Source of the DNA: Legionella sp.
GTDB lineage: Bacteria > Pseudomonadota > Gammaproteobacteria > Legionellales > Legionellaceae
Assembly: GCA_004297865.1 (NCBI GenBank)
Contig: SCSO01000429.1
Location: 1 to 10,534, forward strand
Length of the DNA: 10,534 nucleotides
Direction of reading: 5' to 3'
Part shown: positions 1 through 8,000 of the stretch, in pieces
Layout of the letters: each line of letters opens with the position of its first letter
Numbering within the stretch: position 1 is the stretch's first letter
Made by a program: the position numbers and the translations under genes
Notes under the pieces: generated by a model
The model's database searches: none
What the model saw: the letters and a program-made list of their open reading frames with translations, nothing else
Told to the model about the DNA's origin: nothing

Positions 1-2
1 GG

Positions 3-506
3 AAAAAATTACATTTTCCCGCGATTGAAGGATTACGTCCCACCCCTGACCGTGTTCGTGAAACTTTGTTTAATTGGTTAATGCATAACATTCATGATGC
101 ACGTTGCTTAGATGCTTTTGCAGGCAGTGGCGCTTTAGGTTTTGAAGCCTTCTCCCGTGGTGCGGCACAAGTAGTATTTTTGGAAGAATCTCCTGTAGCT
201 CATGCGAACTTAAAAAAAATAATCACTGAATTTGCTAGCCCACAATTACAATTATTCAAAACAGATGCCAGAGATTTTTTACACCAAAATCCTGGCCCCT
301 TTGATATTGTGTTTTTAGACCCCCCTTTTGCACAAAATTATCTACCTTCCTGTATGAGCATTCTAGCGGCAAGCTCTCTCTTGGTAACCGGCGGTTTGGT
401 TTATCTGGAAACCCCTGTTCACTTGGAATTGGACGAAACCTGTTGGGAGGAAATAAAATTAAAACAGGCAGGTCAGGTCATTTATGGTTTATTTAAAAAA
501 CTGTGA
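3..506 (+). CDS. rsmD: 16S rRNA (guanine(966)-N2)-methyltransferase RsmD, 5'-truncated by window edge
   Basis: RsmD transfers a methyl group from S-adenosylmethionine to N2 of a guanine in helix 31 of 16S rRNA (G966 in E. coli) in the cytoplasm. The frame is open from base 3 and gives 167 visible residues. The family is usually about 185-190 aa, so only the first 20 or so codons should be missing. The visible N-terminus contains GLRPTPDRVRETLFNWL, a hallmark of RsmD. SAM-binding motif I (DAFAGSGALG) is at visible residues 37-46 and the catalytic motif DPPF at 106-109. A TTG at base 66 is inside the conserved domain and is not a real start. It is a housekeeping gene, not part of the secretion system. 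It ends 73 bases before dotD, with no obvious terminator between them, so some read-through into dotD is possible. The assignment is firm. Confidence 0.95.
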   Translation, partial: KKLHFPAIEGLRPTPDRVRETLFNWLMHNIHDARCLDAFAGSGALGFEAFSRGAAQVVFLEESPVAHANLKKIITEFASPQLQLFKTDARDFLHQNPGPFDIVFLDPPFAQNYLPSCMSILAASSLLVTGGLVYLETPVHLELDETCWEEIKLKQAGQVIYGLFKKL

Positions 507-516
507 AAACAATAGC

Positions 517-545
517 TTGACAAGCTGCTCTGCTCCTGTTTCAAT
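517..545 (+). promoter_or_regulatory. Predicted sigma70-type promoter of the dotDCB operon
   Basis: A perfect -35 hexamer TTGACA lies at 517-522. A 17-base spacer separates it from TTCAAT at 540-545, which matches 4 of 6 positions of the -10 consensus. Transcription would begin near base 552, leaving a leader of about 28 nt before dotD. The -35 box is inside the perfect 13-base palindrome AGCTTGACAAGCT (514-526), which could be an operator. This is a prediction from consensus only. Confidence 0.5.
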
Positions 546-579
546 CAAACTAATACTCCTAAACAAGAAAGAACATTAA

Positions 580-1062
580 ATGAACAACAAGATTGTCATG
601 ATGTTTATCACTTCAGCCCTCTTGGTGAGTTGTGCTCATTCCATCAGAAAACCACCAGTAAATAATCCAAGTGATGACGCAACAATCAAGTTGGCCGAAG
701 CCGCCGTTTCAGTCAGTGATTCCATGTTGGAAATGGCCAAAGTTGAAAAAGTTATAATTCCTCACCATAGTGACAACACTATGACCATCCCCAATGCCTT
801 TAATCTACAAGCTAGAGCAAGCGTTGATTGGTCTGGTCCTATTGAAGAACTCGCTGCCCGAGTGTCCAAAGCAGCACACTATAAACTCCGCGTATTAGGC
901 AATGAGCCTTCTATTCCTGTTTTAATTAGCATTAGTGCTAAAGACAAAAGTTTAGCCGAAATCCTTCGGGATATTGATTATCAAGCTGGTAAAAAAGCCA
1001 GCCTTCATGTGTATCCTAACAGTCAGGTGATTGAATTACGCTATGCCAAACTATATTCGTAG
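580..1062 (+). CDS. dotD: Dot/Icm T4BSS outer-membrane lipoprotein DotD
   Basis: DotD is a lipoprotein of the Dot/Icm core complex. With DotC it helps place and assemble DotH at the outer membrane. The product is 160 aa. It has a lipoprotein signal peptide, MNNKIVMMFITSALLVSC, with lipobox LVSC and predicted lipidated Cys18. The linker after the cysteine is rich in Pro and Asn. The C-terminal half (about 70-160) is the conserved globular part, which in L. pneumophila DotD resembles the N0 domain of secretins (family knowledge). The stretch NPSDDATIKLAEAAVSVSDS at about residues 29-48 is very close to what I remember of L. pneumophila DotD. The ATG at 580 is preceded by a purine-rich ribosome site (AAGAAAGAA, 565-573). 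It is the first gene of the dotDCB operon and overlaps dotC by 20 nt. Length, lipobox and neighbours all agree. Confidence 0.95.
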   Translation: MNNKIVMMFITSALLVSCAHSIRKPPVNNPSDDATIKLAEAAVSVSDSMLEMAKVEKVIIPHHSDNTMTIPNAFNLQARASVDWSGPIEELAARVSKAAHYKLRVLGNEPSIPVLISISAKDKSLAEILRDIDYQAGKKASLHVYPNSQVIELRYAKLYS

Positions 1063-1957
1063 TGTCACTATTTTACTATCAGTATTGCTGGTAGCTTGTG
1101 GCCCCCATCGTCATAACGCGGGCAGCACCGATTCTTTAGCTGGAATTCAATCTTTAGCCAATGGAAAAATGAATCGCGCTCAGAAAAAAAAGGAAATGAG
1201 CAAAATTCGTGAAATGGCCCTTAAAGAAACCGCTCTCAGTTTAGGAGCGCAAGCTGGTTTAGCTTGGAGAGCCAAAATCATTGACGAAGAACTCACTCGG
1301 CAAGCAAGAAATCTAGATACTATTTATGATTTCAACTATTTGGTTCTGGAACATAACATTTTACCACCTGTCTTGTTAGAAGGCCGTAATACTTTAAATT
1401 TAGGCGATGCCCAAAGCATTCGTGTTTCTGATCGCACTTACAAAGTGGCCAAACAGGCTCATTTTGTAACCACACCGCCCACTTGGCGCCAATATTTATG
1501 GATGGATTACGTTAAACCAGAATCACCTAACTTTACTCTTTTACCGAAAACACGTTATGAAAAACAGCTTTGGTATGTTTATACCGAACGTGGATGGAAA
1601 AAAGGCGTAGAACAAGCTAATACGATTCTTGAAGAAAGCATTGCGCGCGTCAAAGAAGATTTTGGCGGGATGATTTTATACCGTAAACTTCTAGCTATGA
1701 ATATGGTTTCTCCTCCTTATGTATCCAATACCGATTTAGGTGTTACTGGAGATGGTAATGAAATCCGTATTGATGACCGAGTATTACGTATTACTGCTCT
1801 ACCAGAACTTAACGTAAATAGTGAGCAATGGAGAGCTGCTGTTGCTAAAGATGAAAATGCTTTAGAAAAATTCAAAAACATGGAAAAAGCTGCAAATCAG
1901 GCTAAAATTGTAATAACTAATAAATCTTGGCAGCCTGTGATTGCCCCTGTGAATTGA
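1043..1957 (+). CDS. dotC: Dot/Icm T4BSS outer-membrane lipoprotein DotC
   Basis: DotC is the second lipoprotein of the Dot/Icm outer-membrane core and is needed for outer-membrane localisation of DotH. From the ATG at 1043 the product is 304 aa, close to the L. pneumophila length as remembered. It opens with a lipoprotein signal peptide, MPNYIRSVTILLSVLLVAC, with lipobox LVAC and lipidated Cys19. The rest is soluble, with a charged helical region at about 40-90. An in-frame TTG at 1031 would add four residues. I prefer ATG 1043 because it gives a standard signal peptide, although the AGGTGA at 1024-1029 is then 13 nt upstream, which is long. The start lies within the end of dotD (20-nt overlap in another frame), so translation is probably coupled. 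The stop lies 8 nt before dotB. Confidence 0.94.
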   Translation: MPNYIRSVTILLSVLLVACGPHRHNAGSTDSLAGIQSLANGKMNRAQKKKEMSKIREMALKETALSLGAQAGLAWRAKIIDEELTRQARNLDTIYDFNYLVLEHNILPPVLLEGRNTLNLGDAQSIRVSDRTYKVAKQAHFVTTPPTWRQYLWMDYVKPESPNFTLLPKTRYEKQLWYVYTERGWKKGVEQANTILEESIARVKEDFGGMILYRKLLAMNMVSPPYVSNTDLGVTGDGNEIRIDDRVLRITALPELNVNSEQWRAAVAKDENALEKFKNMEKAANQAKIVITNKSWQPVIAPVN

Positions 1958-1965
1958 TAGTGACT

Positions 1966-3096
1966 ATGAACAATAATCTTCGTTTGATGTCTGATGAGCC
2001 AACCCGTTTCACTCCTCTGTTTATGGATAGGATGTTGGAGCATGCGGAAAGCCTTAATGCTTCGGATATTACCATTCAAACGGGCGAGCCTATTTATGCT
2101 GAAGTTTATGGCAAACTGCTGAAAATTACCAACAGGTGTCTTTCTAATACTGAATTGGGCGATTTAATTAACGCTATTTATGGGCCTAACGCCACCACGC
2201 AATTACTTTCTGGTAAAGACATCGATACTCATTATGAATTTAGACCTAACCGTGGCGTCAGATATCGTTACCGGGTGAATGCTACTGCTTGTTTAGTTGA
2301 AGGCCATGATTCTATTCAAATCACTTTAAGAACTATTCCCACAACGCCGCCTAAATTGAGCACCATGAATTTGCCAGACGATGTACTTGAAGCCATTGCA
2401 CCTCAAGAAGGCATCGTTTTCATTACCGGGGCAACCGGTTCGGGTAAATCAACACTTTTAGCTTCCATCATTCGCGAATTGATTGAAAATGAAGATTCTA
2501 ACCGCAAAGTGTTAACCTATGAATCACCTATTGAATTCGTTTATGATGAAATTGAAACTATCTCTTCAATAGTGAGTCAATCAGAAATTCCTCGGCATTT
2601 ACCTAATTTTGCCGATGGAGTACGTAACGCATTGCGTCGTAAACCTCGTCTCATCATGGTGGGAGAGTGTCGTGATGCAGAAACTATTAGCGCTGCTTTA
2701 GAAGCCGCTCTCACTGGGCATCCAGTGTACACCACCTTACATACTTCCGGAGTCGCAGAAACTATGCGTCGCTTGGTGACTTCTTTCGCTGGTGAAGAGC
2801 GTTTAGGTAGAACTATTGATATTCTAGAAACCATTCGTTTATGTATTTGGCAAAAATTGGTCCCTACAGTGGACGATCGACGCGTGGCTTTAAGAGAATA
2901 TTTAGTTTTTAATGAAGAAGTCCGCGATATATTACTCGAATCCGATCCGAATGACGTAACCTCTCAAACTCGTAAGTTAGTGCGAGCACGCGGCCAATTA
3001 ATGACCCAAGATGCCAAATTGAAATTAGAGCAAGGCATCATTAGTGAGCGAGTTTATAAACTCATTATTGCGGGTGCAAAAGAGTATCAACAGTAA
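1966..3096 (+). CDS. dotB: Dot/Icm T4BSS PilT/VirB11-like ATPase DotB
   Basis: DotB is the hexameric AAA+ secretion ATPase recruited to the cytoplasmic base of the Dot/Icm apparatus, where ATP hydrolysis powers assembly and translocation. From the ATG at 1966 it is 376 aa; L. pneumophila DotB is 377 as I recall. The N-terminal domain carries PTRFTPLFMDRMLEHAE, characteristic of DotB. The ATPase domain shows Walker A GATGSGKST at 155-163 (Lys161), the Asp-box-like ESPIEF at 186-191 (its second Glu, 190, corresponds to L. pneumophila E191), a Walker B-like RLIMVGECRD at 228-237 and the His box LHTSGVAETMRR at about 258-269. All key residues are present, so it should be active. An in-frame TTG at 1927 would overlap dotC and adds a stretch unlike the family, so it is rejected. 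It is the third gene of the operon. No cytosolic partner gene follows; a repeat element begins at its stop codon. Confidence 0.96.
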   Translation: MNNNLRLMSDEPTRFTPLFMDRMLEHAESLNASDITIQTGEPIYAEVYGKLLKITNRCLSNTELGDLINAIYGPNATTQLLSGKDIDTHYEFRPNRGVRYRYRVNATACLVEGHDSIQITLRTIPTTPPKLSTMNLPDDVLEAIAPQEGIVFITGATGSGKSTLLASIIRELIENEDSNRKVLTYESPIEFVYDEIETISSIVSQSEIPRHLPNFADGVRNALRRKPRLIMVGECRDAETISAALEAALTGHPVYTTLHTSGVAETMRRLVTSFAGEERLGRTIDILETIRLCIWQKLVPTVDDRRVALREYLVFNEEVRDILLESDPNDVTSQTRKLVRARGQLMTQDAKLKLEQGIISERVYKLIIAGAKEYQQ

Positions 3097-3159
3097 ATTA
3101 ATTTCGTCATCTCCACAAAATTAATTTCGTCATCTCCTCAAATTAATTTTGTCATCTCC
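3095..3159 (+). repeat. Three tandem copies of a 20-bp repeat at the 3' end of dotB
   Basis: The unit AAATTAATTTCGTCATCTCC occurs at 3095-3114, again identically at 3118-3137, and with one change (C to T at its 11th base) at 3140-3159. The spacers are 3 and 2 nt, giving a period of 22-23 bp. The first copy uses the last two bases of the dotB stop codon. The last nine bases of the third copy are also the first nine bases of the adjoining inverted repeat. The tandem units therefore look like repeated copies of that element's left boundary, perhaps made by replication slippage. Confidence 0.85.
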
Positions 3160-3233
3160 GCGCAGGCGGAGATCCATCTTTGTATTGGCATGATACTAAC
3201 TTAGAGATGGATTCCCGCCTTCGCGGGAATGAC
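3151..3233. repeat. Composite inverted repeat made of two sub-hairpins (REP/MITE-like)
   Basis: Two 32-base arms (3151-3182 and 3202-3233) face each other across a 19-base loop. 24 of the first 29 positions match when one arm is reverse-complemented. Each arm is also a hairpin on its own, with 8-bp stems ATCTCCGC/GCGGAGAT (3154-3173) and ATTCCCGC/GCGGGAAT (3211-3230), each with a 4-nt loop. GC-rich elements carrying GTCATTCCCGCG-type arms are common intergenic repeats in proteobacteria; the relation to any one family is inference. There is no run of T after either hairpin, so it is not a classic intrinsic terminator. It may stabilise or shorten the 3' end of the dotDCB mRNA. Confidence 0.8.
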
Positions 3234-3357
3234 AAGCATCCCTAGACGTAGGCCATATTACGACTTGTCTAACAGGTTACAGTTACACAACCTACCCTTT
3301 AAATCGCGCAAACCTAATGTTATCCTCCTAAAATTTTCAAAGGACAAGGATAACATC
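3234..3357. other. Intergenic leader before the 5'-nucleotidase gene
   Basis: The stretch between the inverted repeat and the next start is open in the frame of the downstream gene, but encodes nothing like the family. I see a GTTACA direct repeat at 3276-3287 and no convincing -35/-10 pair. A good ribosome site (AGGA at 3341-3344 and AAGGA at 3346-3350, the latter 7 nt before ATG 3358) fixes the start of the following gene. Confidence 0.5.
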
Positions 3358-5022
3358 ATGTTGACACGCTCCCGATTGAGCATGCTAATCTTTACTGTGG
3401 TATTAAGCGCTCCAACTCAAGCAGAAACCCTCAATATTAAAATTCTCGGTTTAAATGATTTTCACGGTCAGATTAGCAAGGGACGTGTGGTAAAAAATGA
3501 ACCCGTGGGCGGAGCCCCTGTCTTAGCAGCCTATCTTAAACAGGCTCAAGCAGGCATGGAAAATCGTACCATCATTACCATTAGTGGTGACCAAGTCGGA
3601 GCCTCCACCCCTGCGTCAGGATTGCTTCATGATGAACCCGCCATATTATTCACTAATAGTCTTGGAAATGAATATTGTAGTCCTGCAGCACCTATGAATC
3701 CACTTTGCAATATTGTAGCGACTGTTGGTAATCATGAATTTGATAAAGGTCAGAAAGCAATGATGGATTTAATTTATGGAACCAATAGTCCCCCAACCGA
3801 TGCGTGGATACCACTGCAATATTATCCAGGAGCCTCTTATCCCTATGTCTCAGCTAATATCGTTGATGCGCAAACAGAAAAGCCACTTTTCCCACCCTAC
3901 GTCATTAAATCTGTGCAAGGCATTCCTATTGCCTTCATTGGTGTGGTTACTAAAAATGCTGCGGATTCAATGTTTCCCTCTAATGCAGAAGGCGTTAAAT
4001 TTTTAGATGAAGCCAGTGCTATTAATCATTATGTTCCGGAAATGCGTGCCGCCGGTGCGCAAATTATCATCGCTATTATGCATGAAGGTGGCAATCAAAT
4101 ATCCTACGAAGGAGAAACAAGAAACAATACCCGAGTAGAAGGCAGCATTGTGCACATTGTGGATCAATTAGATGATCATATCGATGTGGTTATGGGAGGA
4201 CATACCCATCAATTTCTTAATGCCTATTTACCTAATCATAATGGAGTTAAGATTCTGGTTACCCAAGCCAATAGTTACAGCATGGCCTTTGCTGAAGTGA
4301 ATTTGCAAATCGACAGTAAAACTCATCAAGTTAAAAACAAGTCAGCAAAAATAATAACCACTTATGCTAATCGAGGTCCGGGTACAACTCCTGATGAAGC
4401 CGCCCAAAAAATTGTGCGTTACGCCGAAGAAAAAGTGGATCCTATTATCAATGCGCAAGTAGGCACTACCGCCAATCCCATCACCAGAAAACAAAATGAG
4501 GATGGGGAGAGCACCTTAGGTAATTTTACCGCCGATGCCTTTCGGGCTGAGTTACAAACGGATATTGGTATTTCTAATCTTCATGGATTACGCGATGATA
4601 TTAAAGCTGGGATCATTACCTGGGGAAACGTTTATTCGGTATTACCTTTCTCTAATCAGATCGTAAACGTGAGTTTAACTGGGCAAGACCTGTTTGATTT
4701 ATTTGAGCAGCAATGGGCAGCAGGTTATCCTAATATTCTGCAAGTTTCGGGAATTAACGTAAGCTATGATCCGCGTAAACCTGAAGGACAGCGCATAATC
4801 GACATTCAATTTCAAGGTAAAACCCTGGATAAAGAACAGCGTTATACTATAGCGACTAGTGATTTTATTGCGTCGGGTGGAGGTAATTTTTCAGTGATGA
4901 AGAAGAGTAAACTAATCCAAGTGGGCGATGCCGATTATAATACACTCACACACTACATTAAAACACTACCATCACCTGTTATGGTCTCTATTGAAGGTCG
5001 AATTAAAAAATTTGAGAGATAA
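3358..5022 (+). CDS. Exported bifunctional metallophosphatase/5'-nucleotidase (UshA/5'-nucleotidase family)
   Basis: A 554-aa two-domain enzyme predicted to remove phosphate from nucleotides, or to cleave nucleoside-diphosphate sugars or cyclic nucleotides, outside the cytoplasm. The substrate is not determined. A Sec signal peptide (residues 1-22, ending SAPTQA before ETLNI) suggests the periplasm or outside. The N-terminal calcineurin-like domain keeps the metal ligands: NDFHG (Asp34, His36), GDQVG (Asp78), GNHEFD (Asn125, His126), HEGG (His242) and GGHTH (His282, His284). The C-terminal 5'-nucleotidase domain (about 370-520) has NFTADAF, VLPFSNQIV and SGGGNF. The usual substrate-loop GGIR reads HGLR (Arg412), keeping the arginine. 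Cys107 and Cys117 could form a disulphide. ATG 3358 is chosen for its ribosome site and signal peptide; an in-frame ATG at 3229 lies inside the repeat arm. It is not a known Dot/Icm component, though it sits between two dot/icm blocks and converges on dotA. Confidence 0.9.
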   Translation: MLTRSRLSMLIFTVVLSAPTQAETLNIKILGLNDFHGQISKGRVVKNEPVGGAPVLAAYLKQAQAGMENRTIITISGDQVGASTPASGLLHDEPAILFTNSLGNEYCSPAAPMNPLCNIVATVGNHEFDKGQKAMMDLIYGTNSPPTDAWIPLQYYPGASYPYVSANIVDAQTEKPLFPPYVIKSVQGIPIAFIGVVTKNAADSMFPSNAEGVKFLDEASAINHYVPEMRAAGAQIIIAIMHEGGNQISYEGETRNNTRVEGSIVHIVDQLDDHIDVVMGGHTHQFLNAYLPNHNGVKILVTQANSYSMAFAEVNLQIDSKTHQVKNKSAKIITTYANRGPGTTPDEAAQKIVRYAEEKVDPIINAQVGTTANPITRKQNEDGESTLGNFTADAFRAELQTDIGISNLHGLRDDIKAGIITWGNVYSVLPFSNQIVNVSLTGQDLFDLFEQQWAAGYPNILQVSGINVSYDPRKPEGQRIIDIQFQGKTLDKEQRYTIATSDFIASGGGNFSVMKKSKLIQVGDADYNTLTHYIKTLPSPVMVSIEGRIKKFER

Positions 5023-5040
5023 TTATTGAGTTGGTTGAAA

Positions 5041-5078
5041 TACTAAATTCAACTGGTACTCTCCAGTTGAATTTAGTA
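5041..5078. terminator. Probable bidirectional terminator between the 5'-nucleotidase gene and dotA
   Basis: A perfect 16-bp inverted repeat (TACTAAATTCAACTGG at 5041-5056 and its complement at 5063-5078) encloses the 6-nt loop TACTCT. It lies between two converging stop codons. On the plus strand it is followed by ATTTT (5079-5083), and on the minus strand by TTTC. The U-tracts are short, so efficiency is uncertain, but the position and the perfect stem support termination in both directions. Confidence 0.8.
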
Positions 5079-5090
5079 ATTTTAAAACGG

Positions 5091-8000
5091 TTATGCTAAT
5101 AATTCTGGATTATCTTTTACAACCTGAGCACCCTTACTGGCGACATCACCACCACCTTCATCACCACCATCAGGGCTAGCTTCAGGGCCTTCACCACCGC
5201 CACTACCACTGACAGAGCCGCCACCGCCACCAGCACTGCCAATCCCACCTTGCATTCCACCCACTGCTTTCTGGCCAGCTCCACCCAATTGTTTGCCCAT
5301 TTGACCTTGAGCATCTTGAGTTTTTCCACCAGCTTCTTTAGTGGAGCCTTTCATTTCTTCACCCCATTGAGAAGCTTCTTGGCCCAAACTTTCGGGACTG
5401 CCACCTATCCAACGTAATACTTTATCAGGCAAATAAGTAATTAAGGTAAAGGCTTTTTGTACCATTATTAAATACATTGTGGTGTAGATTAAAATAGAGA
5501 AGAAATAAGCATAGACTCCGGCCCATCCAGTATAATTACCAGTACCTGACCCTACAGAGCCTGAGGTTGCACCCCTCTCAAGAGAGCCGCCCGTTTGTTG
5601 CCAATCTTTATAACTATCCATACCGCTAGTATCGCCTTGAAAACCAGCATTTTTTTCCCATTTGTAACCGCCAGCTGTCTCTACTTTTTCTTTAGTATCA
5701 TGGAAGTCAGAACCATCGCCTTGAATAAATCCAATCGCATGATCAAATCCTGCATTTAAAATCCAAACACCGACATAAGAAAGCGATATCGCTGAAATAT
5801 AACCAATGATCATCATGGCAGGACGTAAGAATACATTCAGGAGAATCATAATAGCCGCTTCACCCTTACCAAAAGCATCGTGTCCTTCTGGATGCGTAAC
5901 TCCTAAGGCAACAATAGGCGCGGCAACCATCGCCTCGATGACCGAGATAAGCCAGGCAATACTTCCAAAGGTAAAGATCATATACGGCAAGATAGGAATG
6001 AAGTAGGCCGTAGTAAATCCAATACTCACCATAACCCCTACCCAAGCAATTAATAAGGGTAAGGCCAAACCAATGAGAGCGAAAATGAAGATACCAAACA
6101 CGGGTATTAAAGAACTCGTTACTGAAAGCGTTAAGAGTTGTAACCATAAATCCGCAGAGAAGTTAATATACATAGTACCCATATTAGCTAAAGCAACAAT
6201 TGGGTTTACACCAGCTTTCGAAATAGTATCCACACCCTGTTTGAAAATATCGCCCATACCTTGTAAGGGGATCATTAAGAAGGCCATAATGACTTGGTTA
6301 ATCATCTGCTGGAAGATGGCCATAAAGAAATTATACATATTCAGAAGAATGACGTTATAGAATAAATTCCCGAACATTTCTCCTAAACAGAATGAAAATA
6401 CGAGTATCCTTACCCGACCGCAGTCAAAATCTTGTTCCTTCAATCGGTAAGGAGTGGTATCTATACTAAATTTAATAAGGGTTGCAAATCTCAAAGGTTC
6501 TAAACCGGGTTGACCAGGCATACGAACCATCAATGAGTTATTGATAAAACCATACACAGTAGAAGATAATTTACTATCAACCGCTTTTCTATCTGCGTCT
6601 GCTGTTGTGCCAAATTTCGGGGCTGCTACTGTTTCACCCCCTGAAACTCCAGGTATTGAACCATCGAGTAATTGTAGAACTAATCCCAAATCATTACTAT
6701 TACCATTAAACCATTCACATAGTTCTTTCTTTTTTGCTGATAAACAATTGGTAAATTGCATTGCTGCAGCATTATAAGAAGCTCCTTTATCAAGACCCGT
6801 ATTGGAATCGGTTAAAATATCTTCTGCTGCATTCCCATTTAGCTTGACCAAGTCAAAGAAATAAGAACCCGCCATAATCCAACCTTGTGAATTAGCTTGA
6901 GCAATAAATTTCCGAGATGCTTGAGAATTAGTAAAATCACTGGCTTGTTTCAAGAGATTAAGTGTTGGTTGCATAATGCCATTATAAGTGGCTATAGCTC
7001 CCTGAAACTCTGTCCCATTGAAAAGAACTGTTGAATTGGTTCCACCAGATGAAGTAGGTCCCCAACTAGTACAACTTTCTTGTGCGGTATTGCAGGTAGC
7101 CCCAGAACTTGAGTAAGGTACACCAAATTGTTGAGTAGCTACGTCAGAAAAATTTTTCGTCGTTGAGGGATTATTACTATTCAATGTTTTAAAAGGAGGA
7201 CTATTCCCGATGATTGCCTGAGCAACCACCCCTAAATCAATATACATTTGTTGAATAGCTATAGCTCTAGACATTTGAGCGGTATTCAGTTCATCTGCGG
7301 ATAGTTTTATACCTAAACCAGCATCACTAGCCGTCTTATCAATCGCTGCTTGATCCATTGACATACCCAAAGGAGCTAGTGCGCTATTGACTCCAATGGC
7401 ATCTATATTAGTGACAGTCGTGGGACCATTAGGACTACCTAAAGCAGCTAACTTATCGATTTTATTCCAAGTAATAGTGCCGCATATTCCATTTAAAGAA
7501 ACATAAGGAGTTCTGGGCTCAAAATTTGGCATATTTACTTGATAATTATTCGCAGGATTTACGGCTGCATTACTTTGTATGGCCACAACATTCACTGAAC
7601 CAAGAAAATCAGGAACCACATTATCACATAATATTTTCATCTCGGGAGAAGGGTTTTGATAACAAGGACCTCGTTTACTTTGCTTTAAGTCTAAATATTC
7701 ACTTCGCTTTTTTTCCAATTGCTTTTGTATACCCAACATGCATACTTCACCAGTCAGTATATTCATAGCCCCGTAAGGAATGCCGGTAGCATCTCCTGCT
7801 AATAGAGCCGTAGCTGGATTTGCTTGTGCTTTAATAATAACGCCACCCCGGTTTAAATAACTCAGAGCAGCCTCCCAAATTTTATCGGCTGCTCCAACTC
7901 CCTGAACCACTACCCACATAATGAAAATTTGCATTAAGCAATAGCCAGAAGCTTTAGGAATAAGAAGAGCCAAACCTAGAGTAGAGCGCACAGGAATCCA

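Noticed and set aside
1927..1965. Upstream TTG start for dotB
   Set aside because: It overlaps dotC coding sequence and adds 13 residues unlike DotB. ATG 1966 gives the family length.
2577..2834. 85-aa minus-strand reading frame opposite dotB
   Set aside because: Antisense to the conserved ATPase domain of dotB; basic composition is a by-product of the opposite strand.
3095..3159. CRISPR-like array from the regularly spaced repeats
   Set aside because: Spacers are only 2-3 nt, and there are no cas genes; this is a short tandem repeat, not a CRISPR.
3229..3357. N-terminal extension of the 5'-nucleotidase from an in-frame ATG at 3229
   Set aside because: The ATG falls inside the right arm of the repeat and has no ribosome site; the extension would bury the signal peptide 43 residues in. 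ATG 3358 has a good ribosome site and a normal signal peptide.
3776..4006. 76-aa plus-strand reading frame inside the 5'-nucleotidase gene
   Set aside because: Another frame of a clearly coding gene, with no independent start signals.
5117..5329. 70-aa minus-strand reading frame within the dotA 3' end
   Set aside because: Out-of-frame shadow of the Gly-rich tail; Val/Leu-rich composition comes from frame-shifted GGN codons.
5866..6147. 93-aa minus-strand reading frame within dotA
   Set aside because: Shadow of dotA on the same strand in another frame, with no ribosome site or recognisable domain.
5806..7768. Several plus-strand reading frames of 66-95 aa opposite dotA
   Set aside because: Antisense shadows of dotA; no family resemblance, and dotA is intact throughout.
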